Shown: positions 1-6,423, counted from the stretch's first letter. The stretch: DNA of 7,501 bases from Planctomycetota bacterium (GCA_021828935.1 JAJZCU010000094.1:1-7501), one strand, 5' to 3'. A program made the numbers and translations. Notes: generated by a model from the sequence alone, not told the origin.

Positions 1-92
1 CAGGCGATTCCTTCCGCGGCGCGGATAAGTAACCAATTCGAATCCACGCCATGAAATGGGCGCGTCATTCCCCACATCTTCTTGAGCTTTCC

Positions 93-125
93 CCCGTAAC
101 GCTGGCTTGGCTGTTCTGTTACGGG
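93..125. repeat. 8-bp inverted repeat, 17-nt loop
   Basis: CCCGTAAC (93-100) and GTTACGGG (118-125) are perfect reverse complements separated by 17 nt. Neither strand has a T-tract after the stem, so an intrinsic terminator is unlikely. The arms do not fit the RYYYAAC/GTTRRRY consensus of an integron attC site. The structure is seen directly; its role is unknown. Confidence 0.5.
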
Positions 126-182
126 CATGGAATTTAGGAAATAGATGATGGAGTTCGCCCGAACGCGACTCTAATTAATCAA

Positions 183-233
183 CCGCGGTTCTCCTGGCCG
201 TCACCGCCAGTTGTACCGCGGCTCCAATATTAT
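183..233 (+). repeat. REP-like unit, copy A
   Basis: This is a direct imperfect repeat of 389-440. Both copies begin CCGCGGTT, continue TCCTGG, contain a CGCCA block in the middle, and end GCGGCTCCAAT followed by ATTAT or TTTAT. In this copy CTGGC and GCCAG can pair around a 7-nt loop, and CCGCGG occurs at both flanks (183-188 and 216-221), so the unit can fold. Such foldable short intergenic units resemble REP elements. No transposase is nearby. Confidence 0.55.
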
Positions 234-260
234 CAACCACTGATGGCCCAGAGGGCGCCC

Positions 261-394
261 CCGGATGTCCCGGATGACGCGGATGGGCGACAAACAGGTA
301 GCCGAACCTTGGCCAACGGAACCAAACCAAGGCGCGAGGGGACAAAAATCATTTCCCGTTTCGTCGTATCCGCGTTTATCCGCGTCATCCGCGG
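261..394. repeat. nested inverted repeat with ATCCGCG arrays
   Basis: The left part holds three 9-nt units sharing CGGATG (261-269, 270-278, 279-287). The right part holds three copies of ATCCGCG (368-374, 378-384, 387-393) on the opposite strand sense. The 14-mer CGGATGACGCGGAT (271-284) is the exact reverse complement of 378-391. Inside it a second inverted repeat, CCTTGG (307-312) and CCAAGG (327-332), flanks a 14-nt loop. The whole can form a long cruciform or RNA hairpin. ATCCGCGTCATCCGCGG-like strings are, to my recollection, frequent between genes in planctomycete and verrucomicrobial genomes. Its origin as a non-autonomous mobile element is inference. Confidence 0.55.
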
Positions 395-440
395 TTTTCC
401 TGGAGGCCGGCGCCAAATTGGAAAGCGGCTCCAATTTTAT
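389..440 (+). repeat. REP-like unit, copy B
   Basis: This is the second copy of the unit at 183-233. It starts inside the right ATCCGCG array and ends GCGGCTCCAATTTTAT, against GCGGCTCCAATATTAT in copy A (15 of 16 bases identical). The middle is more diverged but keeps TCCTGG and CGCCA. Copy spacing is about 206 bp. Confidence 0.55.
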
Positions 441-548
441 GGCGTAGCTGGAATAAACTAATGTTGATTCTTGCGGGATGTCGCCCTGCAAAATCTGGGT
501 AACGACAAGCCATGAAAATGGGCGGGGCCGGCGGGGCGCGTAAAGCGA

Positions 549-1481
549 TTATTTCTTTGTTAAGACTGGGCCGCCGTCGGGGATCGGGGGTTCGGTGGCG
601 GGGCCGCGTTTGTCGCTTTGCATGTTAATATACCAGATAATTGCGTTGAGTTTTCGTCCGGCGTGTTTCGGGCCGCCCAATTGGTTGTGAAAGTTGGGCA
701 TCACACCGGCAAAGTTTTTCACCACCGGATGCCCCGCGTGTAAAATCGCGTGCCGGAGGTACTGGTAGTTGGCGATGGCCGTTTTTCCATTGGCCAGTTT
801 CACCGGCGTGCCGGCAAGGTTTTTCCAGGTGGGCGCGATGCCCGCCATGCCATTGGTGGTGTGGCACATCAGACAGCCCATATTTTCAATAAGACCCTCG
901 CCGACTTCGTGCAGCGGCAGCGGTTGATGCGTTTTGGGGTTCATATACAATTCGTTCTTCTCGTGCAGCCACACCGGAAAATTTAGCATGTTATCCACTC
1001 TCACGCGCGCGGAAATCGCGGGGCCGGTGGCTGGTTTAAATATCAGGCGCGGGGAGGGCGCCGCGGGCAGGGCCATTTCCACGGACAGTGTGCGCCGGCC
1101 CAGCGGCTTAAGCGTCAGGCCGACGGCGTGAAGCTCCGCGACCGGCGGGGGCGCCTTTTGGCCGAACGCGGCGGCGAGCGTCAACGCCACCGTGTGGCCC
1201 TGGGGCACATGCAGCCGGGTCGTTTCCACGCCGTTGGGGTAGGTAAACACCAATTTCCGCTTCTGGACTTGTACTTCAACCGGATAATTGTTGCTAATTT
1301 TCTTCGGTTTGTGCCCGCATCCGCTCAAGCCCAGGATGGCGCCCGCCGCCATGAGCAGCATTACATAACGAGCAAATTCCGTGAGGCGGGGCGAGGTTTT
1401 TCCTCGGCTGGCACATGAGCCGGCGCTGCGGTCAGCGGGGAACGGCGGCGGGCAATCTTGATGGCGGCGGATGATGTTCAT
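549..1481 (-). CDS. lipoprotein: CuA-less COX2-like domain fused to cytochrome c
   Basis: This is probably a periplasmic, membrane-anchored electron carrier. With the ATG at 1481 it has 310 residues. A hydrophobic stretch MLLMAAGAILGLSGC ends in a lipobox with the lipidated Cys near residue 55. A region of about 125 residues follows that resembles the cupredoxin domain of cytochrome oxidase subunit II (VFTYPNGVETTRLHVPQG recalls the F-YP-G...L-VP-G pattern). It contains no cysteine, so the CuA ligands are missing. From about residue 190 comes a class I cytochrome c of caa3 subunit II type: CLMCH (Cys203, Cys206, His207) binds heme, YLRHAI is the usual conserved segment, and GVMPNF (Met261) gives the sixth ligand. 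The two transmembrane helices usual for subunit II are replaced by the lipid anchor. The start was chosen because it lies 7 nt after TACCAT, as in nuoH. An ATG at 1361 would put the lipobox near the N-terminus but leave no positive n-region. It could be an alternative-oxidase or nitric-oxide-reductase accessory subunit. The heme domain is certain; the partner is not. Confidence 0.8.
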   Translation of the reverse strand: MNIIRRHQDCPPPFPADRSAGSCASRGKTSPRLTEFARYVMLLMAAGAILGLSGCGHKPKKISNNYPVEVQVQKRKLVFTYPNGVETTRLHVPQGHTVALTLAAAFGQKAPPPVAELHAVGLTLKPLGRRTLSVEMALPAAPSPRLIFKPATGPAISARVRVDNMLNFPVWLHEKNELYMNPKTHQPLPLHEVGEGLIENMGCLMCHTTNGMAGIAPTWKNLAGTPVKLANGKTAIANYQYLRHAILHAGHPVVKNFAGVMPNFHNQLGGPKHAGRKLNAIIWYINMQSDKRGPATEPPIPDGGPVLTKK

Positions 1482-1488
1482 GCGGAAA

Positions 1489-1494
1489 ATGGTA
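1489..1494 (-). promoter_or_regulatory. candidate -10 box TACCAT, leaderless start
   Basis: On the minus strand TACCAT ends 7 nt before the ATG at 1481. This matches the TANNNT -10 pattern at the distance expected for a leaderless transcript. No Shine-Dalgarno and no good -35 are visible. The identical hexamer sits at the identical distance before nuoH. Confidence 0.35.
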
Positions 1495-1641
1495 TCGGAA
1501 TGGGATGCGGGATGCACGCCAGACGCGGATGGTGGCATAAGGTGGAGAGGTATAGTTGCCGGGAAGATTGGCGTTCGCAGACCATACCCGCGGCACAACC
1601 CTTCCTCCGGCAGCATGGCGCCGCACCGGCGAAATAAAAAA

Positions 1642-1668
1642 ACGCAGAGACGCGGAAAACGCTGAGAA
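1642..1668 (+). repeat. ACGCAGAG-type short intergenic repeat
   Basis: Consecutive near-identical units of 8-9 nt, ACGCAGAG, ACGCGGAA and AACGCTGAG, follow an A-run. Strings of this type (ACGCAGAGACGC...) are, as I recall, scattered between genes in many environmental bacterial genomes, including planctomycetes. This marks the stretch as intergenic and argues against the long N-terminal extension of the cytochrome frame. Its function is unknown. Confidence 0.5.
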
Positions 1669-1820
1669 CGAACGGAGAACGGCCGGGGGATGGCGCCGCG
1701 GTACGAATCCCAGGTAGTCTGGGCCGGCCCCACGGTCCCCTGCAAAAGCTTCGGCGCCGGGCGTTGCGTCCGGCGGGAGCGAAAGCGAGGTTTCCAGAAT
1801 CGCCACGGTACCGCCACGTA

Positions 1821-3110
1821 TCACGCGCCCGGCAGATCGCGGAACACGGTGGTGGAGGGATACAGCGTTTTGAACGTGCGCCCGCGTGCGGTGAGACATG
1901 CCCATGCGGCCATGGAAACGACGGTCAAAACAATTCCGCAGCCCGCCACGGCCAGACCGATTTCCACAACGCGCTGCACCACCGGCAGGCGGTGGGCGTC
2001 CACCAGCCAGGCATAGGTTGCGGCCCCCAGTAAGTTAATGAAGGCCAGCGGCAGCAGCACCTTCATGCACAGGTACAGCACCTGATCAATGCGCAGACGC
2101 GGCAGGGTCCAGCGAATCCACATTTGCGAGTACATCAGCCCGGCGGTTTTCAACAGAAATACGGCCAAACCGGCCCCGTTGGCCACAATGGCCAGCGGCA
2201 GGCTGATAACGCCCTGCGGGCCGCGGCTGGCGTTTTCCAGGCCGCGCACGATGCCAAACGGATCATACCACGCGCCCAGCCACAACGTGGTTTGAATGGC
2301 CGACACTACGAACATCGCCGCATATTCTGCGAAGAAAAAGATGCTAAACCTCAGGCCGGAATATTCGGTGTGATAGCCGGCCACCAGCTCGCTTTCTGAT
2401 TCGGGCAGGTCAAAGGGCGCGCGTTTGCAACTGGCCAGGGCGGCGATGTAATAAACAAAAAATGCGGCGAAATTAAACGGATCATGGAAGGCCAGCCATG
2501 CGGTGATTCCGGAATGTTGGACGCGGGCTATCGCGTATAAATTCAGACTGCCGGCCACCAGCACGCAGCAGACGATCGACATGCCCAGTGGAATTTCATA
2601 ACTGACCATCTGGCAGGCCTCGCGCATGGCGCCGTAGATGGCCCATTTGTTATTAGACGACCACCCGGCCAGGATCACGCCCAGCACTTCCAGGCCCAGC
2701 ATGGCCAGAATAAAAAATACGCCTACGCCAAAATGGCGGGTGAGGCCGGAAAGATCGCGGCTCCAGGGCAGCGCCAGAAACGCGGCGAATACCGGAGCAA
2801 AGGCCAGGTACGGCGCCAGACGAAACAGCGCCCCATCCGCTCCGGCGGGCGCCAGATCTTCTTTGCTTAACAACTTCATGCCATCCGCCACCGACTGCAG
2901 CCAGCCGTGCCACCCGCCCACGCGCATAGGCCCCCGGCGGGACTGAATATGCCCCGCCACCTTGCGTTCCAGATAAATGGCGAACATGGCCACGAAGCTC
3001 ACGAACGGCAGAACAATCAACACGGCCACGGCCAGCTTAATGGCCAGCGAGGGCAGAAAACCGCCGACGGTGGCGTGCGATATCGGGGGCGTGATGCGGC
3101 GCGAATTCAT
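1821..3110 (-). CDS. nuoH: NADH-quinone oxidoreductase subunit H (complex I)
   Basis: NuoH is the membrane subunit of respiratory complex I that forms much of the quinone-binding chamber at the junction with the peripheral arm. The product has 429 residues, at the long end for the family, with about eight or nine hydrophobic helices. Diagnostic segments are ERKVAGHIQSRRGP (residues 48-61), KEDLAPAGAD (about 83-92), WAIYGAMREACQMVSYEIPL (about 156-175), PFDLPESESELVAGYHTE (232-249, the acidic loop near the quinone site) and RWTLPRLRIDQVL (333-345). The start at 3110 was chosen because the homologous first helix follows soon after, and because TACCAT lies 7 nt upstream as at the next gene. The frame is open further upstream but without family-like sequence. 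Its usual neighbours nuoG and nuoI are absent: upstream is a divergent DUF488 gene, and downstream is the cytochrome lipoprotein. The key motifs look intact, so it is probably functional. Confidence 0.96.
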   Translation of the reverse strand: MNSRRITPPISHATVGGFLPSLAIKLAVAVLIVLPFVSFVAMFAIYLERKVAGHIQSRRGPMRVGGWHGWLQSVADGMKLLSKEDLAPAGADGALFRLAPYLAFAPVFAAFLALPWSRDLSGLTRHFGVGVFFILAMLGLEVLGVILAGWSSNNKWAIYGAMREACQMVSYEIPLGMSIVCCVLVAGSLNLYAIARVQHSGITAWLAFHDPFNFAAFFVYYIAALASCKRAPFDLPESESELVAGYHTEYSGLRFSIFFFAEYAAMFVVSAIQTTLWLGAWYDPFGIVRGLENASRGPQGVISLPLAIVANGAGLAVFLLKTAGLMYSQMWIRWTLPRLRIDQVLYLCMKVLLPLAFINLLGAATYAWLVDAHRLPVVQRVVEIGLAVAGCGIVLTVVSMAAWACLTARGRTFKTLYPSTTVFRDLPGA

Positions 3111-3117
3111 TGCGGAA

Positions 3118-3123
3118 ATGGTA
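3118..3123 (-). promoter_or_regulatory. candidate -10 box TACCAT before nuoH
   Basis: On the minus strand TACCAT is followed by exactly 7 nt and then the nuoH ATG. No Shine-Dalgarno is visible, so the transcript could be leaderless. A -35 hexamer is not convincing. The adjoining sequence (TTCCGC before ATGAA) is also shared with the cytochrome gene start. Confidence 0.35.
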
Positions 3124-3294
3124 CGCTGGCGCCGCGGTGGCCGCCAGTAGGCGTGCGGATGCATGGGGCCAGGACTTGACAACGAATGCGGCGATGGCGA
3201 ATGTGCGGCGCCACCATGGCAGATGTGGCGCATGTCGCCTCAAGCGTCCATGCGCGAGGTGCGGCGTAACTGGCGGGCCGGCGGCTATAGAGTT

Positions 3295-3319
3295 CCGCCT
3301 TGGGCGGCGTTCTGCCGCC
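3295..3319 (+). promoter_or_regulatory. overlapping alternative hairpins in DUF488 leader
   Basis: GGCGG at 3303-3307 can pair upstream with CCGCC (3295-3299, loop TTG). As GGCGGC (3303-3308) it can instead pair downstream with GCCGCC (3314-3319, loop GTTCT). The two stems exclude each other and end about 28 nt before the first ATG of the DUF488 gene. This is the geometry of an attenuator, but such stems arise easily in GC-rich sequence, and no leader peptide or T-tract is seen. Confidence 0.25.
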
Positions 3320-3347
3320 GCGCGGCGACGGTCCTTAACAAACGATA

Positions 3348-3758
3348 ATGAGCGAGCGAATGCCAATAAAAACCAAACGCTGGGATGAACCCGCCGAGCC
3401 TGACGATGGCTTTCGGCTGCTGATCTGCCGGTACCGGCCGCGGGCGCTGCCCAAGGCGGCGGAAACATGGGACGCCTGGGACGCCGACCTAGGCCCCAGC
3501 CCGGCATTGTTGAAGGCCTTTCAAGGCAAAACCGGCTACGCCATTCAATGGACGCAGTACCGCCGACGGTACATCAAAGAACAGGAAGCAAATCATCGCA
3601 AAATTGCGGCGCTGGCGGCGCGGGTGCAGGCGGGGGAGACAATCACGCTGTTGTGTTCGGCCAGTTGCGCTGATCCGGACCGCTGTCACCGCACGCTGCT
3701 GGAAGAATTAATTAACGATTCGCTGTCGGCGCAAGGTGCCAAGGGTCCGGACAAGTGA
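3348..3758 (+). CDS. DUF488 family protein
   Basis: This is a small soluble cytoplasmic protein of 136 residues, near the usual length of the DUF488 family (YeaO-like), whose biochemical role is not established. Visible family features are the N-terminal IKTKRWDEP strand, DGFRLLICRYRPRALPK (residues 20-36, matching the family's DG-R-L-R-PRG-K pattern), LGPSPALLKAF (48-58) and YRRRYIKE (71-78). The core ends in TLLCSASCADPDRCHR (100-115), with Cys103, Cys107 and the Cys113-His114-Arg triad common in DUF488 proteins. No signal peptide or membrane segment is present. The ATG at 3348 has no clear Shine-Dalgarno; an ATG at 3360 would shorten it by four residues and start MPIKTKRW, more like relatives. 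It diverges from nuoH across a 237-bp spacer and is 214 bp upstream of the mannosidase gene on the same strand. Confidence 0.85.
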   Translation: MSERMPIKTKRWDEPAEPDDGFRLLICRYRPRALPKAAETWDAWDADLGPSPALLKAFQGKTGYAIQWTQYRRRYIKEQEANHRKIAALAARVQAGETITLLCSASCADPDRCHRTLLEELINDSLSAQGAKGPDK

Positions 3759-3910
3759 CTGGCGAGCGTATCAAAAGATTTTTTGCAGGTCCGCTGCGCA
3801 AACGCGAAAAACTGCACGCCCGACCTGAACATTTCTGGTGAAAAGACCGGGGAGCAGCCTGGCGTGGCGTCCGCGCATTTGCCACAATGGCGCATGGCCA
3901 GGGTTTTCCG

Positions 3911-3926
3911 TCCGGGCGTGCCCGGA
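3911..3926. repeat. 16-bp near-perfect palindrome in mannosidase leader
   Basis: TCCGGGC and GCCCGGA are perfect reverse complements around a 2-nt centre, about 46 nt before the chosen mannosidase start. It could be an operator for a dimeric regulator or a short RNA hairpin with a CGTG loop. No T-tract directly follows. The rest of 3759-3972 shows no gene and no clear -35/-10 pair. Confidence 0.4.
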
Positions 3927-3972
3927 TCATCAGCGTGTTTTAGAGATGAGTCATTTTAATTGGTGGAAAAAT

Positions 3973-5439
3973 ATGAAAAATTGCGACCGTAGAATCCAAA
4001 GGCGTGAATTTCTAAAACTGTCCGCAGGCTTGGGCGCAGCGGCAGGGCTGGGCGCCGCGGCGCCCGGGACCTGTCACGCCTCGCTCCGCCGGCCGGCGCC
4101 CCGTTACGCCTCGCGCCGGCCCCCGGTGGCCAAGCGGAAGTTTGTCAGCGCCGCGGTCGAAAAATTCATCGCCGGCGTCTCACGCAAGATTGCGGACCCC
4201 GAACTGGCGTGGTTGTTTGAAAACTGCTATCCCAATCCGCTGGATACGACCGTGGAGTTCGGCAGTTTTCGCGGCAGTCCCGATACGTTCGTGCTCACCG
4301 GGGATATTCCCGCCATGTGGCAGCGCGACACCATGTACCAACTATGGCCTTATTTACCGCTGGTGAAGCATGACGCCCATCTTAATAAAATGATGCAGGG
4401 CGTCCTGAACCGCCTGATTCGCAACACGCTGCTTTCGCCTTATGCCAACGCATTTTTGAAAGACGCAAAACAGCGCAGTCCATGGCATGGCGACTTAACG
4501 CATATGAAGCCGGGCGTGTGGGAACATAAATGGGAGGTTGATTCGCTGTGTTCGGTGATCCGGTTGTGCCACGGGTACTGGCGGACCACCGGCGACGTCA
4601 CGCAGTTTGGCGCGGATTGGCGCCGGGCCATGGATTTAATTGTTCATACCTTTCACGCGCAGCAGCGGTTTGAGGGAAACGGGCCTTATTATTTTATGCG
4701 GCCGGCGCCGCATCCGCGCACGCCCATTCCCGCCGCCGCATACGGCCCGGCGGGGCGCCCCAATGGGATGATATTCACCCGGTTTCGGCCTTCCGATGAC
4801 GCGGTGGTCTTTCCGCAGCACATTCCGGATAATTTATTTGCCGTGGTCAGCCTCAGACAACTCGCGGCCATGCACCGGCATATCCATGCTGACAACGCCC
4901 GGGCCGCGGCGTGCCTGGCGCTGGCCCGGCAGGTTGAGTCCGCGATTTCCCAACACGGCGTGCGAAGACACGCAAAATTTGGCAAGATATGGGCCTATGA
5001 AGTGGATGGAATGGGCAAGGCCCTGTACATGGATGACGCCAACGCGCCAAGTTTGCTGGCGCTGCCGTTCCTGGGCGCCTGCGCTGCGAATGATCCAATT
5101 TACAAGCGTTCACGGGCGTTTTCATGGAGCGCCGAAAATCCGTGGTTCTTTAGCGGGAAATTCAGCGGCGTGGGCAGCCCGCACACCGGGGCGAACACCA
5201 TCTGGCCGTTGAGCATTATCCTTTATGGATTGACCGCAACCGATTCCCATGAAGTGGCATGGGCCCTGGATGAACTCAAACGCAGCTCCGCCGGGACTGG
5301 ATTTATTCATGAATCATTCCACAAGAATAATCCCGCCCATTTCACGCGGCCGTGGTTTGCCATGGTTAATGCAATGTTCGGCGAACTGGTGGCGCATACG
5401 GCGCGCGACCATCCGCAGATATTGGCTCAAAAGACCTGA
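3973..5439 (+). CDS. GH125 exo-alpha-1,6-mannosidase, Tat-exported
   Basis: Family GH125 enzymes are metal-independent, inverting exo-alpha-1,6-mannosidases that trim terminal mannose from glycans. The product has 488 residues: a Tat signal (RRIQRREFLKLSAGLG, residues 6-21, with likely cleavage after the AAAPGTCHA region near 36) and a complete catalytic domain. Family signatures in order: SPDTFVLTGDIPAMWQRD (102-119), SPYANAFLKD (155-164), WEVDSLC (187-193), FRPSDDA (271-277), AYEVDGMGKALYMDDAN (341-357), GVGSPHTG (399-406) and HESFHKNNP (446-454). By position relative to the characterised Clostridium perfringens enzyme, the general acid should be an Asp of RPSDD (275/276) and the base Glu447. 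The ATG at 3973 follows a GGTGG Shine-Dalgarno-like sequence by about 7 nt; an ATG at 3946 is possible. Export points to periplasmic degradation of mannan or N-glycan fragments. It converges with the epimerase gene across 48 bp. Confidence 0.96.
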   Translation: MKNCDRRIQRREFLKLSAGLGAAAGLGAAAPGTCHASLRRPAPRYASRRPPVAKRKFVSAAVEKFIAGVSRKIADPELAWLFENCYPNPLDTTVEFGSFRGSPDTFVLTGDIPAMWQRDTMYQLWPYLPLVKHDAHLNKMMQGVLNRLIRNTLLSPYANAFLKDAKQRSPWHGDLTHMKPGVWEHKWEVDSLCSVIRLCHGYWRTTGDVTQFGADWRRAMDLIVHTFHAQQRFEGNGPYYFMRPAPHPRTPIPAAAYGPAGRPNGMIFTRFRPSDDAVVFPQHIPDNLFAVVSLRQLAAMHRHIHADNARAAACLALARQVESAISQHGVRRHAKFGKIWAYEVDGMGKALYMDDANAPSLLALPFLGACAANDPIYKRSRAFSWSAENPWFFSGKFSGVGSPHTGANTIWPLSIILYGLTATDSHEVAWALDELKRSSAGTGFIHESFHKNNPAHFTRPWFAMVNAMFGELVAHTARDHPQILAQKT

Positions 5440-5487
5440 GGCGGACGGGGGGCCGGCGGGCGGCTTACGCGTCGGCGGTCACTTATG

Positions 5488-6423
5488 TTATTTCAGAAAC
5501 CCGGCCTCGCGTTGCCAGGCAATGCTTTGCAAAAGCCCCGCGGAAAGGCAGGTGCGGGGGGCGTAGCCCAGCAGGCGCGTGGCTTTTGAAATGTCCGCCA
5601 CATAGCGCGTCACTTCGCCGGCGCGGGCCGGAAGCCAGGTGACCTGGGGCGTCTTGCCGAGGCCGGCGCCGATGATGTTCACGACATCTTCCAGGGCGTA
5701 GCCGCGACCATAGGCCAGGTTGATGGTCTCATTACTAATTTTTCCGGCGGCAAGCTGGGCAATCCCGGCAACCACGCCTGATATGCAATCATCAACGTAA
5801 GTGAAATCAAGTATTTTATCCCGGCCGTAGACTTCTATGGGTAATTCCCTGGCAATGCGGTCGATGAACAGTGGAATCACACGTTCCATGCGGGAAAGAT
5901 CGCAGTCATATCGGCCATAAACATTGCTGAATCGAAATGCCAGGCAGGGCAGGTTGTAGCACTGGTGGTAGGCGTACAAAAACGCCTCCGCCGCGATTTT
6001 GCTGGCAGAATAGGGGCTGCGTGAAACGACAAAATCGGCCGTGGGTTCGGCGGTGATCCATTGGTGAATATCGCCATACACTTCGCGTGAACTGGCCAAA
6101 ACCAATGGCACGCCTTCACGCCGGGCGTATTCCAGGATCGGAAACAGCATCAGCACGTTTTCGGCGGCTTTGTGGGGCGATTGCACGAGTTCAAAAACTT
6201 TGGCGTGGGCGGCCAGATGCACCAAAACGTCGGGGCGCTGCCGCGGGGAAATCGGCTGGCTCTGTCGGCCAAGCGCAACAAGATCCACAATGTGTTCGTT
6301 TAATTTATCGGTCCAGGTGTTGCGGCGGATATCAGTGGCTTCGACGGCGTGGCCTTGTTGAAGCAATGCCACGGCGAGATTCGAGCCAATCTGCCCACTG
6401 GCGCCGGTAATAAGTATGCGCAT
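5488..6423 (-). CDS. NAD-dependent epimerase/dehydratase (extended SDR)
   Basis: This is a cytoplasmic nucleotide-sugar epimerase or dehydratase of the extended short-chain dehydrogenase family, 311 residues. The Rossmann fold shows at the N-terminus: ILITGASGQIGSN with the GxxGxxG glycines, and an acidic Asp about residue 31 (VEATDIRR) that favours NAD over NADP. The active site is present: Ser in LASSREVYG (about 109-117), and Tyr138 and Lys142 in YSASK. The substrate-side segments AFRFSNVYG, ILDFTYVDDC and GEVTRYVADISKATRLLGYAP-like end are typical of UDP-glucose 4-epimerase-like and UDP-glucuronate or UDP-GlcNAc epimerase-like enzymes. The exact substrate cannot be read from sequence. The ATG at 6423 gives the usual MRILITGASG start; an in-frame GTG at 6429 is an alternative. 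It lies 61 bp downstream of the prepilin-like gene on the same strand and may be co-transcribed with it. Confidence 0.92.
   Translation of the reverse strand: MRILITGASGQIGSNLAVALLQQGHAVEATDIRRNTWTDKLNEHIVDLVALGRQSQPISPRQRPDVLVHLAAHAKVFELVQSPHKAAENVLMLFPILEYARREGVPLVLASSREVYGDIHQWITAEPTADFVVSRSPYSASKIAAEAFLYAYHQCYNLPCLAFRFSNVYGRYDCDLSRMERVIPLFIDRIARELPIEVYGRDKILDFTYVDDCISGVVAGIAQLAAGKISNETINLAYGRGYALEDVVNIIGAGLGKTPQVTWLPARAGEVTRYVADISKATRLLGYAPRTCLSAGLLQSIAWQREAGFLK

Larger units (their letters stand above)
1..548. other. non-coding stretch with repeats
   Basis: No convincing gene lies here. The short open frames in this stretch run through the repeat units, have no family resemblance that I recognise and no Shine-Dalgarno, so they are treated as chance. 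The stretch holds four structures, listed separately: an 8-bp inverted repeat, two direct copies of a REP-like unit, and a nested inverted element between them. It lies downstream of the minus-strand cytochrome gene ending at 549. No GC hairpin followed by a T-tract is visible after that stop codon. Confidence 0.7.
1482..1820. other. intergenic gap between nuoH and the cytochrome gene
   Basis: This 339-bp gap follows the nuoH stop on the minus strand. The reading frame of the cytochrome gene stays open upstream to 1817, but its translation is Arg/Pro-rich, includes the ACGCAGAG repeat and has no recognisable domain, so it is treated as non-coding. A small stem CCCAG/CTGGG (1709-1723, 5-nt loop) is followed by the palindrome GGGCCGGCCC (1721-1730). 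No T-tract terminator is evident. Confidence 0.55.
3111..3347. other. divergent spacer between nuoH and DUF488 gene
   Basis: This spacer must carry promoters for both directions. A TTGACA occurs on the plus strand at 3176-3181, but the bases 17 nt later (GAATGT) are a poor -10. The only structured part is the pair of alternative hairpins at 3295-3319. A plus-strand frame here encodes two CxxC pairs but lacks a Shine-Dalgarno and a family resemblance, so it is not called. Confidence 0.5.

Noticed and set aside
93..125. Inverted repeat as intrinsic terminator or integron attC site
   Set aside because: No T-tract on either strand, and the arm sequences do not fit the attC core consensus.
201..491. 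96-residue open frame on the minus strand
   Set aside because: It runs through both repeat types, has no Shine-Dalgarno and no recognisable domain; it is probably a translated repeat.
1482..1817. N-terminal extension of the cytochrome frame to 1817
   Set aside because: The translation is Arg/Pro-rich, crosses the ACGCAGAG repeat, and would put about 160 odd residues before the signal sequence.
1432..1905. 157-residue minus-strand open frame overlapping the nuoH end
   Set aside because: It overlaps nuoH and the repeat, has low-complexity Arg/Ser/Pro composition and no family resemblance.
3176..3204. TTGACA as -35 of a promoter for the DUF488 gene
   Set aside because: The hexamer 17 nt downstream, GAATGT, matches TATAAT poorly.
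3110..3388. Plus-strand frame with two CxxC pairs (possible zinc protein)
   Set aside because: It begins at a TTG without Shine-Dalgarno and overlaps the start of the DUF488 gene in another frame; the cysteines are likely chance.
3771..3790. T-run after the DUF488 stop as a terminator
   Set aside because: Six Ts are present, but no GC-rich stem precedes them.
5440..5487. Bidirectional terminator between the convergent genes
   Set aside because: The 48-bp gap is GC-rich but shows no clear stem followed by Ts on either strand.
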